Shown: in pieces, positions 47,767 through 60,000 of the stretch
Layout: each line of letters opens with the position of its first letter
Numbering within the stretch: the stretch's first letter is position 1
NCBI GenBank assembly: GCA_016801845.1
Contig: CM028909.1
Span: 15,881,313-15,945,312 of the forward strand
Reading direction: 5' to 3'
Length of the DNA: 64,000 bases
From: Polydactylus sextarius
Lineage: Eukaryota > Chordata > Actinopteri > Polynemidae
Translations under genes and position numbers: made by a program
The notes under the pieces: generated by a model
Seen by the model: the letters and a program-made list of their open reading frames with translations, nothing else
What the model was told of the DNA's origin: nothing
Databases searched by the model: none

Positions 47767-48010
47767 GACTTCGCCGATAAACACGAGTGCAGTCTAGCTG
47801 AAAACAAGCCGGACAGTCGCCGGATAAATGGTAAAAAATGAAAAATAAAACGCCCTCCCTCAAGATACGAAACAAGCATCAGAGTGGGAGAGACAGACCA
47901 TCCGCACGGCCGGCCGCTCCGCCATAATGGGAGAAATTCACCAACGGCAGCGACAGTCACGTGACTACATTTACCTCGCCTGTGCGTTAAGTCACCGCGT
48001 CCTCGAGACG
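47767..48010 (-). promoter_or_regulatory. dip2b: DIP2B CpG-rich promoter and 5' UTR
   Basis: The 5' leader and flank become CpG-rich (CGGCCGGCCGCTCCGCC near 47907-47923). They include an E-box in the CLEAR/USF context TCACGTGAC (47957-47965) and a YY1-like CCGCCATAAT (47919-47928). The CpG island then falls into a CA repeat at 48054. Transcription probably begins within 47850-47960, but no TATA box fixes it. A TATA-less island promoter is typical for a broadly expressed gene. Confidence 0.55.
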
Positions 48011-48053
48011 GCGCACCCAGGCGCTGCAGCGCCACCTGCCGGTCGACACCAGG

Positions 48054-48074
48054 AAACACACACACACACACACA
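48054..48074. repeat. (CA)n microsatellite
   Basis: About 10 CA units at the upstream edge of the DIP2B CpG island. Confidence 0.9.
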
Positions 48075-48318
48075 CTCAGAGGATCATACCAAGTAACCAG
48101 ATGAGTAAAACTGACAAATAAAACCTAGACTTCATACAGTGGAAAAGACTTGACGTTGGTCGGAAGCTGACTGTTTATTCACGTCTGAATGATTTACTGA
48201 ATCTGACAGGACGTGAGTAATTTTATGAAGCAGTGTTGTAGATTGTGTGTTTGTTTTTATATTGTATATTTGAGGGTTGAAGTAGGCTCCATCTTAAAGG
48301 GTGGATGGATAGAGACGC

Positions 48319-48321
<3 letters not shown>

Positions 48322-48376
<55 letters not shown>
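48322..48376. repeat. (AT)n array 1
   Basis: A pure AT dinucleotide array of about 55 bases in the DIP2B-ATF7 spacer. Confidence 0.95.
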
Positions 48377-48378
<2 letters not shown>

Positions 48379-48579
48379 AAAAAAAAAATAACAACTTTTG
48401 CACTTTAGTTCAGGCTCAAGATATTGTCCATGAAGATTGTTGTAGGCTCCATGTTTTAAAGTGCTGGATAAACTTCTGTTTCTATTTCTATGTACTTTCT
48501 TTGCTCTCTTTGCCTCTGGTAGAGTACTTAGGATCAACTTCTGTTGTTTTTTAAAATGTGCTACATAAATAAATCGACG

Positions 48580-48695
48580 TACTTTTACTTTTGCTTTCAT
48601 TACTTAAGTACATTTAAGAACCTGTACCAAAGTTATTATTTGGAGTATCTGTACTTCTACTAAAGTGGGACTTTCAAGTACTTTATACAACACTG
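48580..48695. repeat. Dispersed teleost repeat fragment (ACTTAAGTA type)
   Basis: TACTTTTACTTTTGCTTTC, ACTTAAGTACATTTAAGAA and CAAGTACTTTATACAACACT follow the same family as 835-1145, in truncated form. Confidence 0.55.
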
Positions 48696-48727
48696 ATAAA
48701 AGTGATGGTTAACATGTATAGAGCCAA

Positions 48728-49210
48728 TGAAATGACTATAAAGAGACATAAAACAACCACAAATAGACACAAACTAGTAGAAACAGATGCCAAACTACCA
48801 CAAAGACAGACAAAATAACCAAAAACAGACATGCCACAAGTACAAATACAAAGGGATGTAAAATATTAACAAAAAGACATACTGAATTAACTCCACTATG
48901 ACTGGACATAAAACAGATAAGAAACTGCAGAACAAGTTAAAAACATACCCAGAAAGGCTAAAAAAAGGGATGTACAGTGACCACAAAGACACTAAACAAG
49001 TAAAAATAGATGCACAGGCCTCAGTGTGGAGTGACTGTTAACAGATCACGTTGGAAAGTTAACAAAATAGCTCCAGAGAAATGCTAAACAACTAAAGAGA
49101 CAAAAATAGCAAACCTATATGCAAGATAGTAACAATGATGTGCAAAATGAGATGTAAAGAGACATAAATAAACACAAATATACAAACTACCCCAAATACA
49201 ACAAGCAGCA
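48728..49210. repeat. Degenerate minisatellite-like repeat (AGACACAAA / ACCACAAA units)
   Basis: Loose units of about 20-25 bases built on AGAGACATAAAACAACCACA recur with substitutions and indels (for example AAATAGACACAAACTAG, CTACCACAAAGACAGAC, AAGAGACATAAATAAACAC). This kind of decayed tandem repeat is common in percomorph fish genomes. No coding capacity. Confidence 0.7.
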
Positions 49211-49651
49211 ACTTACCAGGGATCCACTGTGTCATAATCAATCTATGTAAACACATGACAGTTTAATAATTTCCCCAATAACCAACAAACCAGGGCTGAA
49301 CTGATCAGTTGATTAGTAGATTGACTTAAGATTATTAAGCAACAAATACTCACCTAGATGTGAGGATTTACTTTGATATTTCCCCAGTTTTCTGTGATAG
49401 TAAATTCAACATCTCCAGCTTTTTCACTGTTTCACTGTTTTTAGATTTGGTAATCAGTTGATGCTGAAGATGTTTCATCCAAAAACAGTATCTTGCTGAA
49501 TGAACTAGATATATACACACATACACCAAACAAGTAAACAACAACAACCTAAAACTGAGTATGATTGTGGTGACAAATATCGATTAATGAAATGACCCGT
49601 TCATTTGGCTGTTAAATAAACAACAGTTTCTAGGTGCTTTAAGACAACATG

Positions 49652-49652
<1 letters not shown>

Positions 49653-49711
<59 letters not shown>
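49653..49711. repeat. (TA)n array 2
   Basis: A pure TA array of about 59 bases. Confidence 0.95.
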
Positions 49712-49714
<3 letters not shown>

Positions 49715-50463
49715 AGTACCAGGAGAATAGTGTAGAGGCCTCCAGCTTACTGTTGTTGCCTGCGGGTTCCTTTGTCGGCCCTGAATCTATTTGAAATGAA
49801 GAACTTGACTTGTACTTGAATTGTACCTAAATTCATATGCGAATACTTGTCCTGAAAAAAAAAAAACTGGCTCAACTTCAGAACATAACACTGAGTGACT
49901 AACTCACTGGTCACCTTCAAAAAGCTAGTGTGGCATCCCGACTGTAACCGTTATAAAAATAAATATACAATTCCAACCACTCCCTCTGCAATTAAAGTCT
50001 GCTTACAAAAAGTTAATATCATGTTTTCCTTATAAGAAACATGGACATTGTCTTACAAGGAAAACAAGCTTCAAAGGAAACATGAACTTAACAGTATAAT
50101 TGCAGGCTGCTGTCAGTCAAGTCGTTCCAAATGGACTTGAGCGAAAGGCAAAAACATCAACTTAAAAGAGCTGAAGCAACAATTTTTTAGCAATGCAAGT
50201 ACAAATCCACGCTCCTCAACACACTCCTCAGAGCCTCGGAAAATTTGGACATGACACTCAACTGGACATACTTGAAATTATGTAATTATCTTTTGTTTAT
50301 CTTTCAACTTTTATTAAGTAAAATGTTCAGTTCCGTTTTCTGTAAAAGTAATTTTTCAACATTTTGAAATTCTTCCTCCACCCTACCAGGAATCAAATCA
50401 AACTAACAAATCAAACATCATGAAGCATTTAGAAATTACTTTCTGGCTCCTATTTTAAAATAT

Positions 50464-50533
<70 letters not shown>

Positions 50534-50553
50534 CATATACACACACACACACA
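50464..50553. repeat. Compound (GT)n(AT)n(AC)n array 3
   Basis: GT units (50464-50486), then AT units (to 50529), then ACATAC and AC units. The GT and AC blocks are inverted relative to each other around the AT centre, so the whole is a large imperfect palindrome. Confidence 0.95.
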
Positions 50554-51421
50554 ACAGTCTATCAGTCTATAATCACTCACAATTAATTTTTAATTGTAAA
50601 CTATAACCTAAGGTTTCGACATGGTCCAAGATAAATACAGATAAGTGCAGCGTCCCTGAGTAAAAGAAAGTTGATAAAAAAAAAAAAACTAGATTTTACT
50701 TAAATTAAATAAATTATAAGTCTGCTGACTGTAGAGCGAAGAAACACTGGCTACTGAGATCTACGTATGCAGCAGGTCGTACCACATTTTATCAAACTCT
50801 GTGACTCCACTTAGATAACGAGATGATAATGGAGAACTACTTTTTGTCATTGTGAATATGAGCTGGGAGCAAAAATACAAAACCATATAATTTTCATTAA
50901 GATGTAGTTTCTTTAATTAAAACTGCAGCACTGTAAGTGTTCATAGTATTCCACTTGGACATGCATGGAAAAGTAAATATATTCATATAGTACAGATATG
51001 TACAGTACAAGGACTTTTTTTTTTTTTTTTTGAAATCGTCAGTCCAACAATGGGAGTGTGAAAAACCACTGAAACACAAAGTGCAACTTTCACATTGTTG
51101 CATTTTTCATTAAAACTGCTCTGTTTATAACAATTCTAGGTAACAATAATATGCCAAAAAAATAAAAAATAAAAAAAACTGTGTTGACGATTGTTATTTA
51201 CCCAATTAAGTAAAAATAAGTTAGACAAGGACCATCAAAAGACACGACCAAATTCATCTCTCAAAGATATAACATCGGGGACAAAATCTCTTTTTTTCCT
51301 GTAGAGAAAAGAAACCGAAATGAAACGAATCCATGAGTTTTAAGAAATTTGTTTCTATAATTATCAGTACAATCAGAAGCATTATGACAAAAGTTGTATA
51401 GTGCTGAAAATAGCACACAAC

Positions 51422-51447
51422 AAAAAAAAAAAAAAAAAAAAAAAAAA
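51422..51447. repeat. A26 homopolymer
   Basis: Twenty-six A on the plus strand within the spacer or distal ATF7 3' UTR. Confidence 0.9.
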
Positions 51448-51704
51448 CAGAAAAGGTGCCAATTGACATGAATTACATGAAAACATGAAAGCTAAATATA
51501 GTTTGAGTTTTCATTTCATATGAACAATCGTCTACAAAGGACTGCCAGCCAAATATAGCGCCAGCTTCAAAGTACAACAAAATGCCAGGCTCGCCATTGG
51601 GACTGTAGGACAAGAGGTTCAGTCAAACATGAAAAAAGTATTAAAGTTGCTGAGCAAATTCCCATTCATGTATACAGTACAGATAAGAGGAAAAAATATC
51701 ATTT

Positions 51705-51730
51705 AAAAAAAAAAAAAAAAAAAAAAAAAA
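51705..51730. repeat. A26 homopolymer
   Basis: A second long A tract, less than 300 bases from the first. Confidence 0.9.
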
Positions 51731-52237
51731 CCAAGAGAACCGCAAAAAAACTTAAATGAACAGAAATATAAAGCAAAAATAAACTTGCATTATTATTTTT
51801 AGTGCATAAAGACACGCCCTTATGTTAATGGACAGGTATCTTGTTTTTGAACTATCACATCTTGCAAAATACATGGAGATATCAGACAAAAGAGGGACAA
51901 AAAAAGAAAAAAAACGAAAAACAAAAGAGAAACGCTTGTTTAGGTGTTCATGTAAAAATAGAACGACATCTGGATATATTATATTATATTAAAATCGGTG
52001 GGATTTCTAAAGAACTGGAGCCGTTCAGAAGACAAAGACGTAGCTCAGAGCTTTTACTAGTGAAGATGTCTTTGCTGTGTCCCTCCACCAGATGACAGAC
52101 AAGCATTGTGTCGTTTTTATGAGTGACAAGAGACTAATGTTATATTGACTCTATTTCAATATAAAGGCTTTGATGAATCTTCACCAAGTTATGAAATGTT
52201 GTTCCTCACTGATAATTTTAATGAAAGAACAAAAGAA

Positions 52238-52241
<4 letters not shown>

Positions 52242-52297
<56 letters not shown>
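52242..52297. repeat. (AT)n array 4
   Basis: An uninterrupted AT array of about 56 bases. Confidence 0.95.
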
Positions 52298-52298
<1 letters not shown>

Positions 52299-53454
52299 CT
52301 AAGGCTCTGTTTATTTTCATTTAAGCAAAAAATCTACTTGTTTTTAAAAAGGGGATATCAGAGGCACCGATGTGATCTTAAGGCAAAATTACGAGACACT
52401 GTGTGTGAAACTATAAGTGCAAGTAACAAGCAGTGATATACTGTAGATTGTGTCGCTGTGACCTCTGAATCACAAAATAACAGTCCAGCTATTTTCCACT
52501 TGCCCCAGAACAAGTACCAGGTGGTCTTTGGAGATTCAGAGATCTGATTTGTTGGCATTATGGCTTAAGTTTAGGTTTGGTAAAGAGCAAAAAGAGACTA
52601 CGAGGTTCATCGCACTTCCAACGAGCAGCAAGGATGTGCAACCATCCTGAGAAGTGTGAAAATAACAGTTACAGTAAGTCCAGGGCCCACACACAGAAAC
52701 ACAGTCACTAGAATAGATAAAGATGAAATGAAGGCATCCACTTAACAAACCAATGAACAGCAAGTCTGTCTCTTTTAGAGAGAAAGTGAGGAGAGGTTAA
52801 ATTCCCTTCAGGTAAAAAAATATCGAGCTAATAACAATTTTAGGATTCTACACTGTGTTGGACACTAATGTATTTTGATTCTGGGGACTAATCTGGGAGG
52901 ATGTGCCAATTAATTGAAAAAAATATAGCTGCACATACTGTATCAAGAACATAACACCCTAATAAAAAACATCACATGCTAACAATCTAAATATTAATGT
53001 ATCAGATCAGGAGTAGGCAAGCTGCTATATTCTGATGTACATAAATATATACACACAGAGCCAATCACACACACTGTTTAGAAATTTTATCATGAAGGGG
53101 TGTAAATGAGGTATGTTTTTTTTTCGGGGGGTCCATTTTGAGATAACCTTGAAGTGGAACCATTTACGAAAAGGTTTATGTGGATATTATATATCCATTT
53201 ATATCTAAATCACTGAAATCTAGACAACCACTGCATCTTTGGAGCCGAGGATAAACAGGGACATATGCTGTGATGGCATGTGTGAGTATGTGTGTGTATG
53301 GCTAAAAAAAGTTGAGGAGCACAAGGCACTATTCCCTGCTGAGACAATGTAAAGTCCTGCGTGTTGTTTGGTATCGGATTTGACGAAAGAATGTTGATGA
53401 AACACGTGTGTATTTCAAACTGTGCACATGTGTGGTACGTGTCCACATGGGAAG

Positions 53455-53859
53455 TTTATTACGGCAGTACACTCAAGAGCGATGCAGTCCTACAGTCCAG
53501 TGAAGAGTCATTTTGACTGAGGGTAAGGAGAGATGAGCATGGAGGCATAGAGGGGAATAGGGAAGGAGGGGGGAGGGTGGAGTCCAGCCCCTGTAGTTTA
53601 TGGGTCTATGGCAAAGTGAACAGGAAGCTCTCTCAAAAGTCTCAGTCCATTCCCAGAAGGCTGCTGCTGAGCTCCAGGCCACAGCATGATGGCTCCACAG
53701 GAGGGTCGCAGAGAGCAGACGAGGGGGGGGGGGGGGCAGAAGATGAGATATTTGGATTGGGGATTGGGGAAGCTGGAAGGGGTGGGGGTGGGTTGGTGTC
53801 CGCTGCTCTTTTTTGCCCCTCAGTGATGAGCCAAGTCTTGGCCATGGTGGCATCGCTCA
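53455..53859 (-). other. atf7: Proximal ATF7 3' UTR with candidate polyA signal
   Basis: From the stop codon the transcript runs through a C-rich segment. The first minus-strand AATAAA (TTTATT at 53455-53460) would end it after about 400 bases. Longer forms reaching minus-strand ATTAAA near 50915 are possible, since I see no other gene in 50.9-53.4 kb. Confidence 0.4.
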
Positions 53860-54092
53860 TCATCTGGCAGCAGATTGAGACTGTGCAGCCATGATAATGT
53901 GAGAGGGTCCACTCTCAGCCCTTTGCTGCTGGCCCATTCCTGCCAGCACAGACATAGCCATGGCCTCTGCTGCCGCCCTTGAGCTCAGACCGTTTTGCCC
54001 TGTGGAGGGGCTGGGCGCCAAAGAGCTGTGCTGGATCACCGGAGCAGGAGAACCTGTGGGCTCTGAGGTGTCTTTCATGTTCTCCTCTGCAG
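53860..54092 (-). CDS. atf7: ATF7 exon 11: C-terminal tail
   Basis: Encodes SEPTGSPAPVIQHSS then an Ala/Ser-rich tail ending HIIMAAQSQSAAR, near-identical to the vertebrate ATF7 end. Two in-frame acceptors six bases apart (exon beginning at 54092 or 54086) would include or drop Ala-Ala; the upstream AG is preferred here. Confidence 0.93.
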
Positions 54093-57000
54093 CTACACCG
54101 AAAAAAGAAAAAAACAATGGCACAAGTATCTAATTTAGTCACCAAATCCCGGTCTAAAACAGATACACGAAACTCAAAATCATGCATTTGCAGCTTAGCA
54201 ACTATTTTACCTTAATATAACACAGCCAATACAGCGCTTCTTTCATTCCCTGAATACATGTTTTTGTGAAATGTTTCTCTGTTAAGCAGGTACAGTTTCC
54301 CACTATTTGTAGCACTGTCACACACCATGAACCACGGACCTGCTACAGACTAAAAGCTCAAAGAATTTGTTACTAACTACTCACTGTATTCTGAGTGAGG
54401 TCTTCACCTTAACTGCTCAGACGAGCGAACAAACAGAATTTAGTGTGCTAGCATCCTGTAGTTAGTCACTGCAGTCACATAGTACATAGTACTGTTTTCA
54501 TAGATTAAGTATGTATGGAGTCTTACAATCAGTTCTTAGAAATATCATCAAATGCTACAAAATCGTTTGACGTCGTTCTGTTTCTGGAATATTTGCACAA
54601 GGCTCACCTAAGTAGGCAGTCTTCTTCTGTAAGGTGGTAACAGGACAGTCCTTGTGGGCCAGCAGCAGTTGCTTCAGATGAGCCACCTCGTTCCTCAACA
54701 GGGACACTTCATTCTGACATGTCATGAAAAATGAGGCTGATCAAATTACATGTCACAGTTGCACATACACTGACGCCAAAACAAATATGAACTAACACTG
54801 GGTCAAAACTTTTTTTCTGCTAATAAAGTGTTATTCTTGTTGTAATAATAAGGTATAAATACTCTGGTTTCCACAGTGAAGCTAGCAGTAGAGAAGCGTT
54901 GCATGTAAAATGACCTGAAACCTTAAATAATACAATGAGGATGTGAAACGAGCTGTAATGGATTCCAGAGTTACAACCCATGTAAAATTACCTAATATTC
55001 TCTGAAATCTAGTTTCTTTATCCTCTAAAACTTCCTGGAGAAGTTGAAAAAAAAAGTGTGTGTCAAGTGTGCACAGTCAGTGTGATTATGCACACACAAA
55101 CAAACCCAGGCCGCTACAGGTCACATTTCATCTCCGCCCACCCGCCCCTGGCCCACTCACCGACAGCGAGACGTTCAGGGTGCTGAGCTCCTCAGCCTTC
55201 TTCTCCAGGGAACTGACCCACAGTTTGCGCTTCTGTCTGCAGCGTGACGCCGCAGCCCGATTCCTCTCGAGGAAGCGCTGCCTTCGCTCATCTGGGTCGT
55301 CGTCTGCCGTCCGCCGCCGACGCCCACCTGTAGGCTGCGCTGGAGATACCTGGAGGGAGAGGAAGGTGAGAGGGAAACCAAGAGACGGGTAAGGCGAGAG
55401 AGAGAAACAAGCATAAAACAGAAAAAGAAAGAAAGAGGAAGTCTGAGTCAAAGCATTATCACTCTAGTCACATCATAGTCATCTCACTACAAGTAGAACA
55501 ACTCCCAGTTTCTGACTAAAACAGGTGATGATCTAGAGGAAACTAGTTTTAGTTCAGTTACATTTGGATATTTGTTAAGCTTCCTGACTTCAAGTCATGT
55601 TACTGCTAAGGCCTTGACAACACAGAAGATATGGTACCTGAGGTTGCGCAGGTGATGGAGCATCTGGGTGCTGAACAAGCAGCTGGCTCTGCTCAGCCTT
55701 TTGAGGCACCATAGGACTGCTGCCCATGGCCATGACTCCCATACTATGTCCTGATGGGCTCTGCTGGGACAGAGCGGCCTTCAGGCGCTGAGGGAGAACA
55801 AGTATATGATAAGACAAGAAGTTATTGTTGCAGAAAAGAGAGCAATAACATCAGATCTGAGATCACATTCAATGGCAATAGTAACTAATATTTGTGTTTT
55901 TGTATTTATGTTTACGCAACAACCCATTCACAGTCTCACCCGAGTGAACAAGGCCTAGAACACAGTTGTAAATGATTAACACAACCTCAAATAAGTTGTT
56001 AATGACACTTCTGCACCGGATGCACTGTCATGAAAGTTAGTTTATTTCTAGTGATGAAAGTTAGCACTGTGAAATTCTGCTGCAGACGCGTTTATGTCAC
56101 ACTAGCTATGGCACACACATCTGACTATATGTTCTGCTACATCTCTGAAGTTTCTGTGGTGAAATGTAAACCAGTGCCAGGTTTTACCACAACCTGAATC
56201 CTCTGAGGAACTTATTTAAAAAGGTCTAGAGATTTTTGCTTATGCTGACTTGATAGTATCAAACAGTTTCATCTCAATCCTTTCAAACTTGGTTCGACAC
56301 TGGAGGCTGTTCATGTTCCTGGAAAAATTTTTCAGATGATGTTTCTTAATGATGGAGCATCGTCTAGTTGTGAAAAATACCTTGAAATAACTGAATGTGG
56401 CTCTGAATGCACAAATTGTTATTATGGTGTAAGGCTTAGATAAACAAGTCACTGCTGGAAAAAGTCATATGATGAACAAACTCAGCCAAAGCAGAGAAAG
56501 CCTGGAGGCTGAAGACGGCAGACAAAAAAGAACAGATAGAGATAAATATAGAGAGTTAATCTAGTGCTGACCATCTTGGCCTCTGAGTGGATGCTATAGC
56601 CAGAAGGGGAGTTTGAGCCGCTGCTGCTGCCTCCCAGAGGAGGACCAGGGATCCCAGGAATGTTGGGTACCATGCACAAAGGTCGGGCCAGCTGGAGATA
56701 CAAGATACAATACACAAATACACATGTATTAACAGCTTCTTAGCTATACAATTGAAAGACAACATAGTATGCATGTTGGTCTGCCTTACATTAATGACAG
56801 AAGGAATCTGTACGGGACCAGGGAGTAAAGGCACTGCCTGACCAGAGGGAAGCATCATCATGGGGTAGTGGCTAGTTGGTGAACTACATAGACAGAGAGA
56901 CAATAGAAACAGGAGGTTCGGTCAAGTTTGTTGAATTTTTTTGTAACATATGACGTAGCAGCATTTAGGAAAACATGCCCACTTCAATCCCACTAATCCC

Positions 57001-60000
57001 ACACTAATATCCATCGTTACCAGTCAGAGCTGTACAGACATAAACTTCTGAAACCCACAGAAATTTATATCATATTTAAGTCAAAACACAAGCTTTGTAG
57101 AAAAACCCAGCATATGTCAGTTTAATGGTGTGCATTTTTTTTCTTTTCTTTGTTTTTTTTTTTTAAATATACATAGAGCAACCAACAGATTTCAATTTGT
57201 GAACCCACAAAAATTATAACATACACTGTGGAAAATGTGCTTTTTTGAGAGGCATTAAAAACGACTTGATGGAAATTTTAGGATGGCAATGAGGGTTAAA
57301 AGAAAAGGTCAGCAGACAGAGATGGACTCACCCCAGAGTTCGATTAGAGGGTGGAGCCTGTGTGATGACAGAGGTCGGTGATGGCATGGTGGGCTGAAGA
57401 GCATCAAAGCCCAAGTGTAGTGGAAGGGAGCCTGGACGCACAATCGTCGGGGTGGGAGCTGAACTCCTCGGGGGCGTATCCTAGGAGATTAGTGTTGAGG
57501 GAAATTATGTTTAACAGTTGAAACAATCATTTAGAATGAAAAAAGAAAGAAAGAAAAAGTGCGATGACATTCACTTCCTCAAAATGCACATATGTAATCC
57601 TCGAAAAGTCATTTTGACATGTTACCACATCAGTTCAGGTTAAAACCTCTTCTCTAGACATTCATGCAATTCCCCCTCCTTCTCCTTTTGTCTTACCTTT
57701 CCTCTAACCAGAGGCTCTCTGCTGCTGTCTGACTGTCCAGAGACAGATTCAGGGCTGTCTGGGGGCGAGGAGTCGACCTCTACAGGTGCCTCCTCTTTCA
57801 CCTTCACATCAGATGGCGTCTGCAGGCTCATGTCCAAAGCCACAGAGTTGGCAGCGGGGAGCTAAGACAGAGACAATGAGACACAGATCAAGAGAATAAG
57901 TTCACACTACTTATCAAAGATAACACTTTACAGCGTGTTCAGAAAAAAGGGAAGTGAATATTTATCACACAAACCAAATAACCACAGGACACGTTTATGA
58001 AATACTCTTTTAGCAGCAATAAAACACACTGAAATTTCAATTTAAACATCATTTAAACAGGCCGCTGCTAGTTACTTTAAACTTAAATGATACATAGACA
58101 AAGGGCACAAGAGGGTAATGTCTTTGAGCTATAAATTTTGACTACATCAACAGTTGTGGTAAAACAGAGGGAAGCAAAAGTAGTTTTTCACGTTCATGGG
58201 AGACTTTGCAAAAAAACAAGTCCTTGGTTCCTTTCACATTAATACATTCAGTCATACACACACACACACACACACACACAAAATCACAAAACCCTAGCAT
58301 AGAACTTACAGAGTTCTTCGCTCTCTTTTCATCATCGTCTTGTTCGAAGGAGCTTGCGAGCTCGTTAAACAGACCAACCTCCTCGCAGTTCTTTAGGAAG
58401 CGGGTGGGAGTAGGTGTCTGGTCTGCCAAATGAGAACAGAAACAAGCATAAGTAACATAACATTTTCACACTTTGTTCACACTTAGCACTGAATATAGAA
58501 AAACATGTCATAAATGTGCCTTTGGAGCCGCTCTTCATAAAATTGTATTTATAGTGTTGGAATATATTGGCGCTGAGGAATGCTACAGTCTTCATCTGAA
58601 TGCCAGAGAAGAGTGTTTGTTTTGTACCTGCAATAATGACAGAGTCGGTCCTAGGTGGTCCAAATTTCAGTGTCATCTCGTGCTTGTGTTTGTGTACAGC
58701 CAAGTGGTCCTCATTGGTAAACCTCTGCAACAAGTGAGGAAGATAATAAGAGGAAACATGAGTGCATTATATGAGTTAGCCTACAAGCAGCTGTCTATTT
58801 GTACCTTAACCCAGATATCAGATTTCAAACAATCGAAGACATATAATCTCTTGGAGATGTAGCCCAGCACATGCAGCCTATACTGTATACATTATGTGAC
58901 GATCACAAAGAAAACCGTATCTGTGGTGTACGATTCCTCGTGTGTTAAAAGCCCCAGTGTGGGTCCTTTATAGCTGCAGGATATGGGCTCAAATATCTTT
59001 ACACCAACTAGATTTATTTTAAAAAGAGAAAAGGGGTAATAATGGACAGGATGTGAGCAACAGTATACAATGTCAACAAAATAATGGAGACATGTCAAAA
59101 CTACGAGAATGAAGAAATACCAAATGAGTTGACACATCTTTACAGACGCTGCATATGCAAAAGTGCAATATCTTTTTTTACGGAAAAAAAACATTAATAT
59201 CAAGCTAGTTAGTGTATAAAACATATGGATGCTGTAAATGATGTCTCGATTTTTTATTCTCTTTTTTCTCTTCTGTTCTCTCGTACCAGACGTCTACCGT
59301 GGAAACCACAGGAGCTCTGGTAAGTCAGACCTTCAGAAAGAAACACCAGTCGCCTTCCTCTCTTCTGAGACACGGCGCTTCTTTGCAGAAGTGGCGAGGT
59401 GAATCAGTCTGAGACGTAGGAAGAATAATCTTGGCTCTGGCACCAGCCTATTCACCATTCGATGCAGCCTATTTTAGGGCGCTGCGCTGCGTTGCAGTTG
59501 CGAGTTCAGTCGTGAGAGTGAAGTGGAAACACAGTCAAGTGTCATGGGACTTATTTTTAGCCCTACCAGGCAGCATCACCAATACAACTACATGTCTCAT
59601 TTGTCTCTCTCCTCTGAACAAGGCGCTTGGGTCTTGTGGAGAAAACTATCCCCAGCTAATCTCTGTGTATGAAATACTGGCAGCTAGGATTACCCCTCCC
59701 CACACTGTAAATACTGGGCATCATATAATGGGGGGCTGTTGTTGTTGTTGTTGTTGTTAACGTGGTAAAAGGAAAACCCTGAGCAAAGCCAGGAGTCAAT
59801 CATCCTTGTTCTATTATGGGCATGATTCAGACTTTCCTGGTAGACAACTGTTGCTTGTAAAGGGCAGCAGTAAAACAGCGTTTGGACATAAGGCACTTGC
59901 AACATAAAGGACGTTGCGTGCGTTAAGATACACAAATACCGAGCATCAAAGATGACATTATTAAAGGCAAGTAAAACATTCATAAATTCGTAATAATTAC

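Larger units (their letters stand above)
49211..50880. other. ATF7-DIP2B spacer, AT arrays, no gene
   Basis: Apart from the (AT)n arrays at 49653-49711 and 50464-50553 the stretch is AT-rich unique-looking sequence. No exon, RNA gene or promoter was recognised. Confidence 0.5.

Noticed and set aside
47767..47784. Upstream extension of the DIP2B start giving FIGEV before MADRG
   Set aside because: The upstream codon is GTG, not ATG, and an in-frame TAG precedes it; the family begins at MA(D/E)RG.
53473..53853. Pro-rich minus-strand ORF after the ATF7 stop
   Set aside because: A frame through C-runs of the 3' UTR; the conserved ATF7 C-terminus already ends at 53860.
58473..58862. A 129-codon plus-strand open frame across ATF7 exon 2
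   Set aside because: Antisense shadow of the ATF7 exon and intron without any conserved domain.
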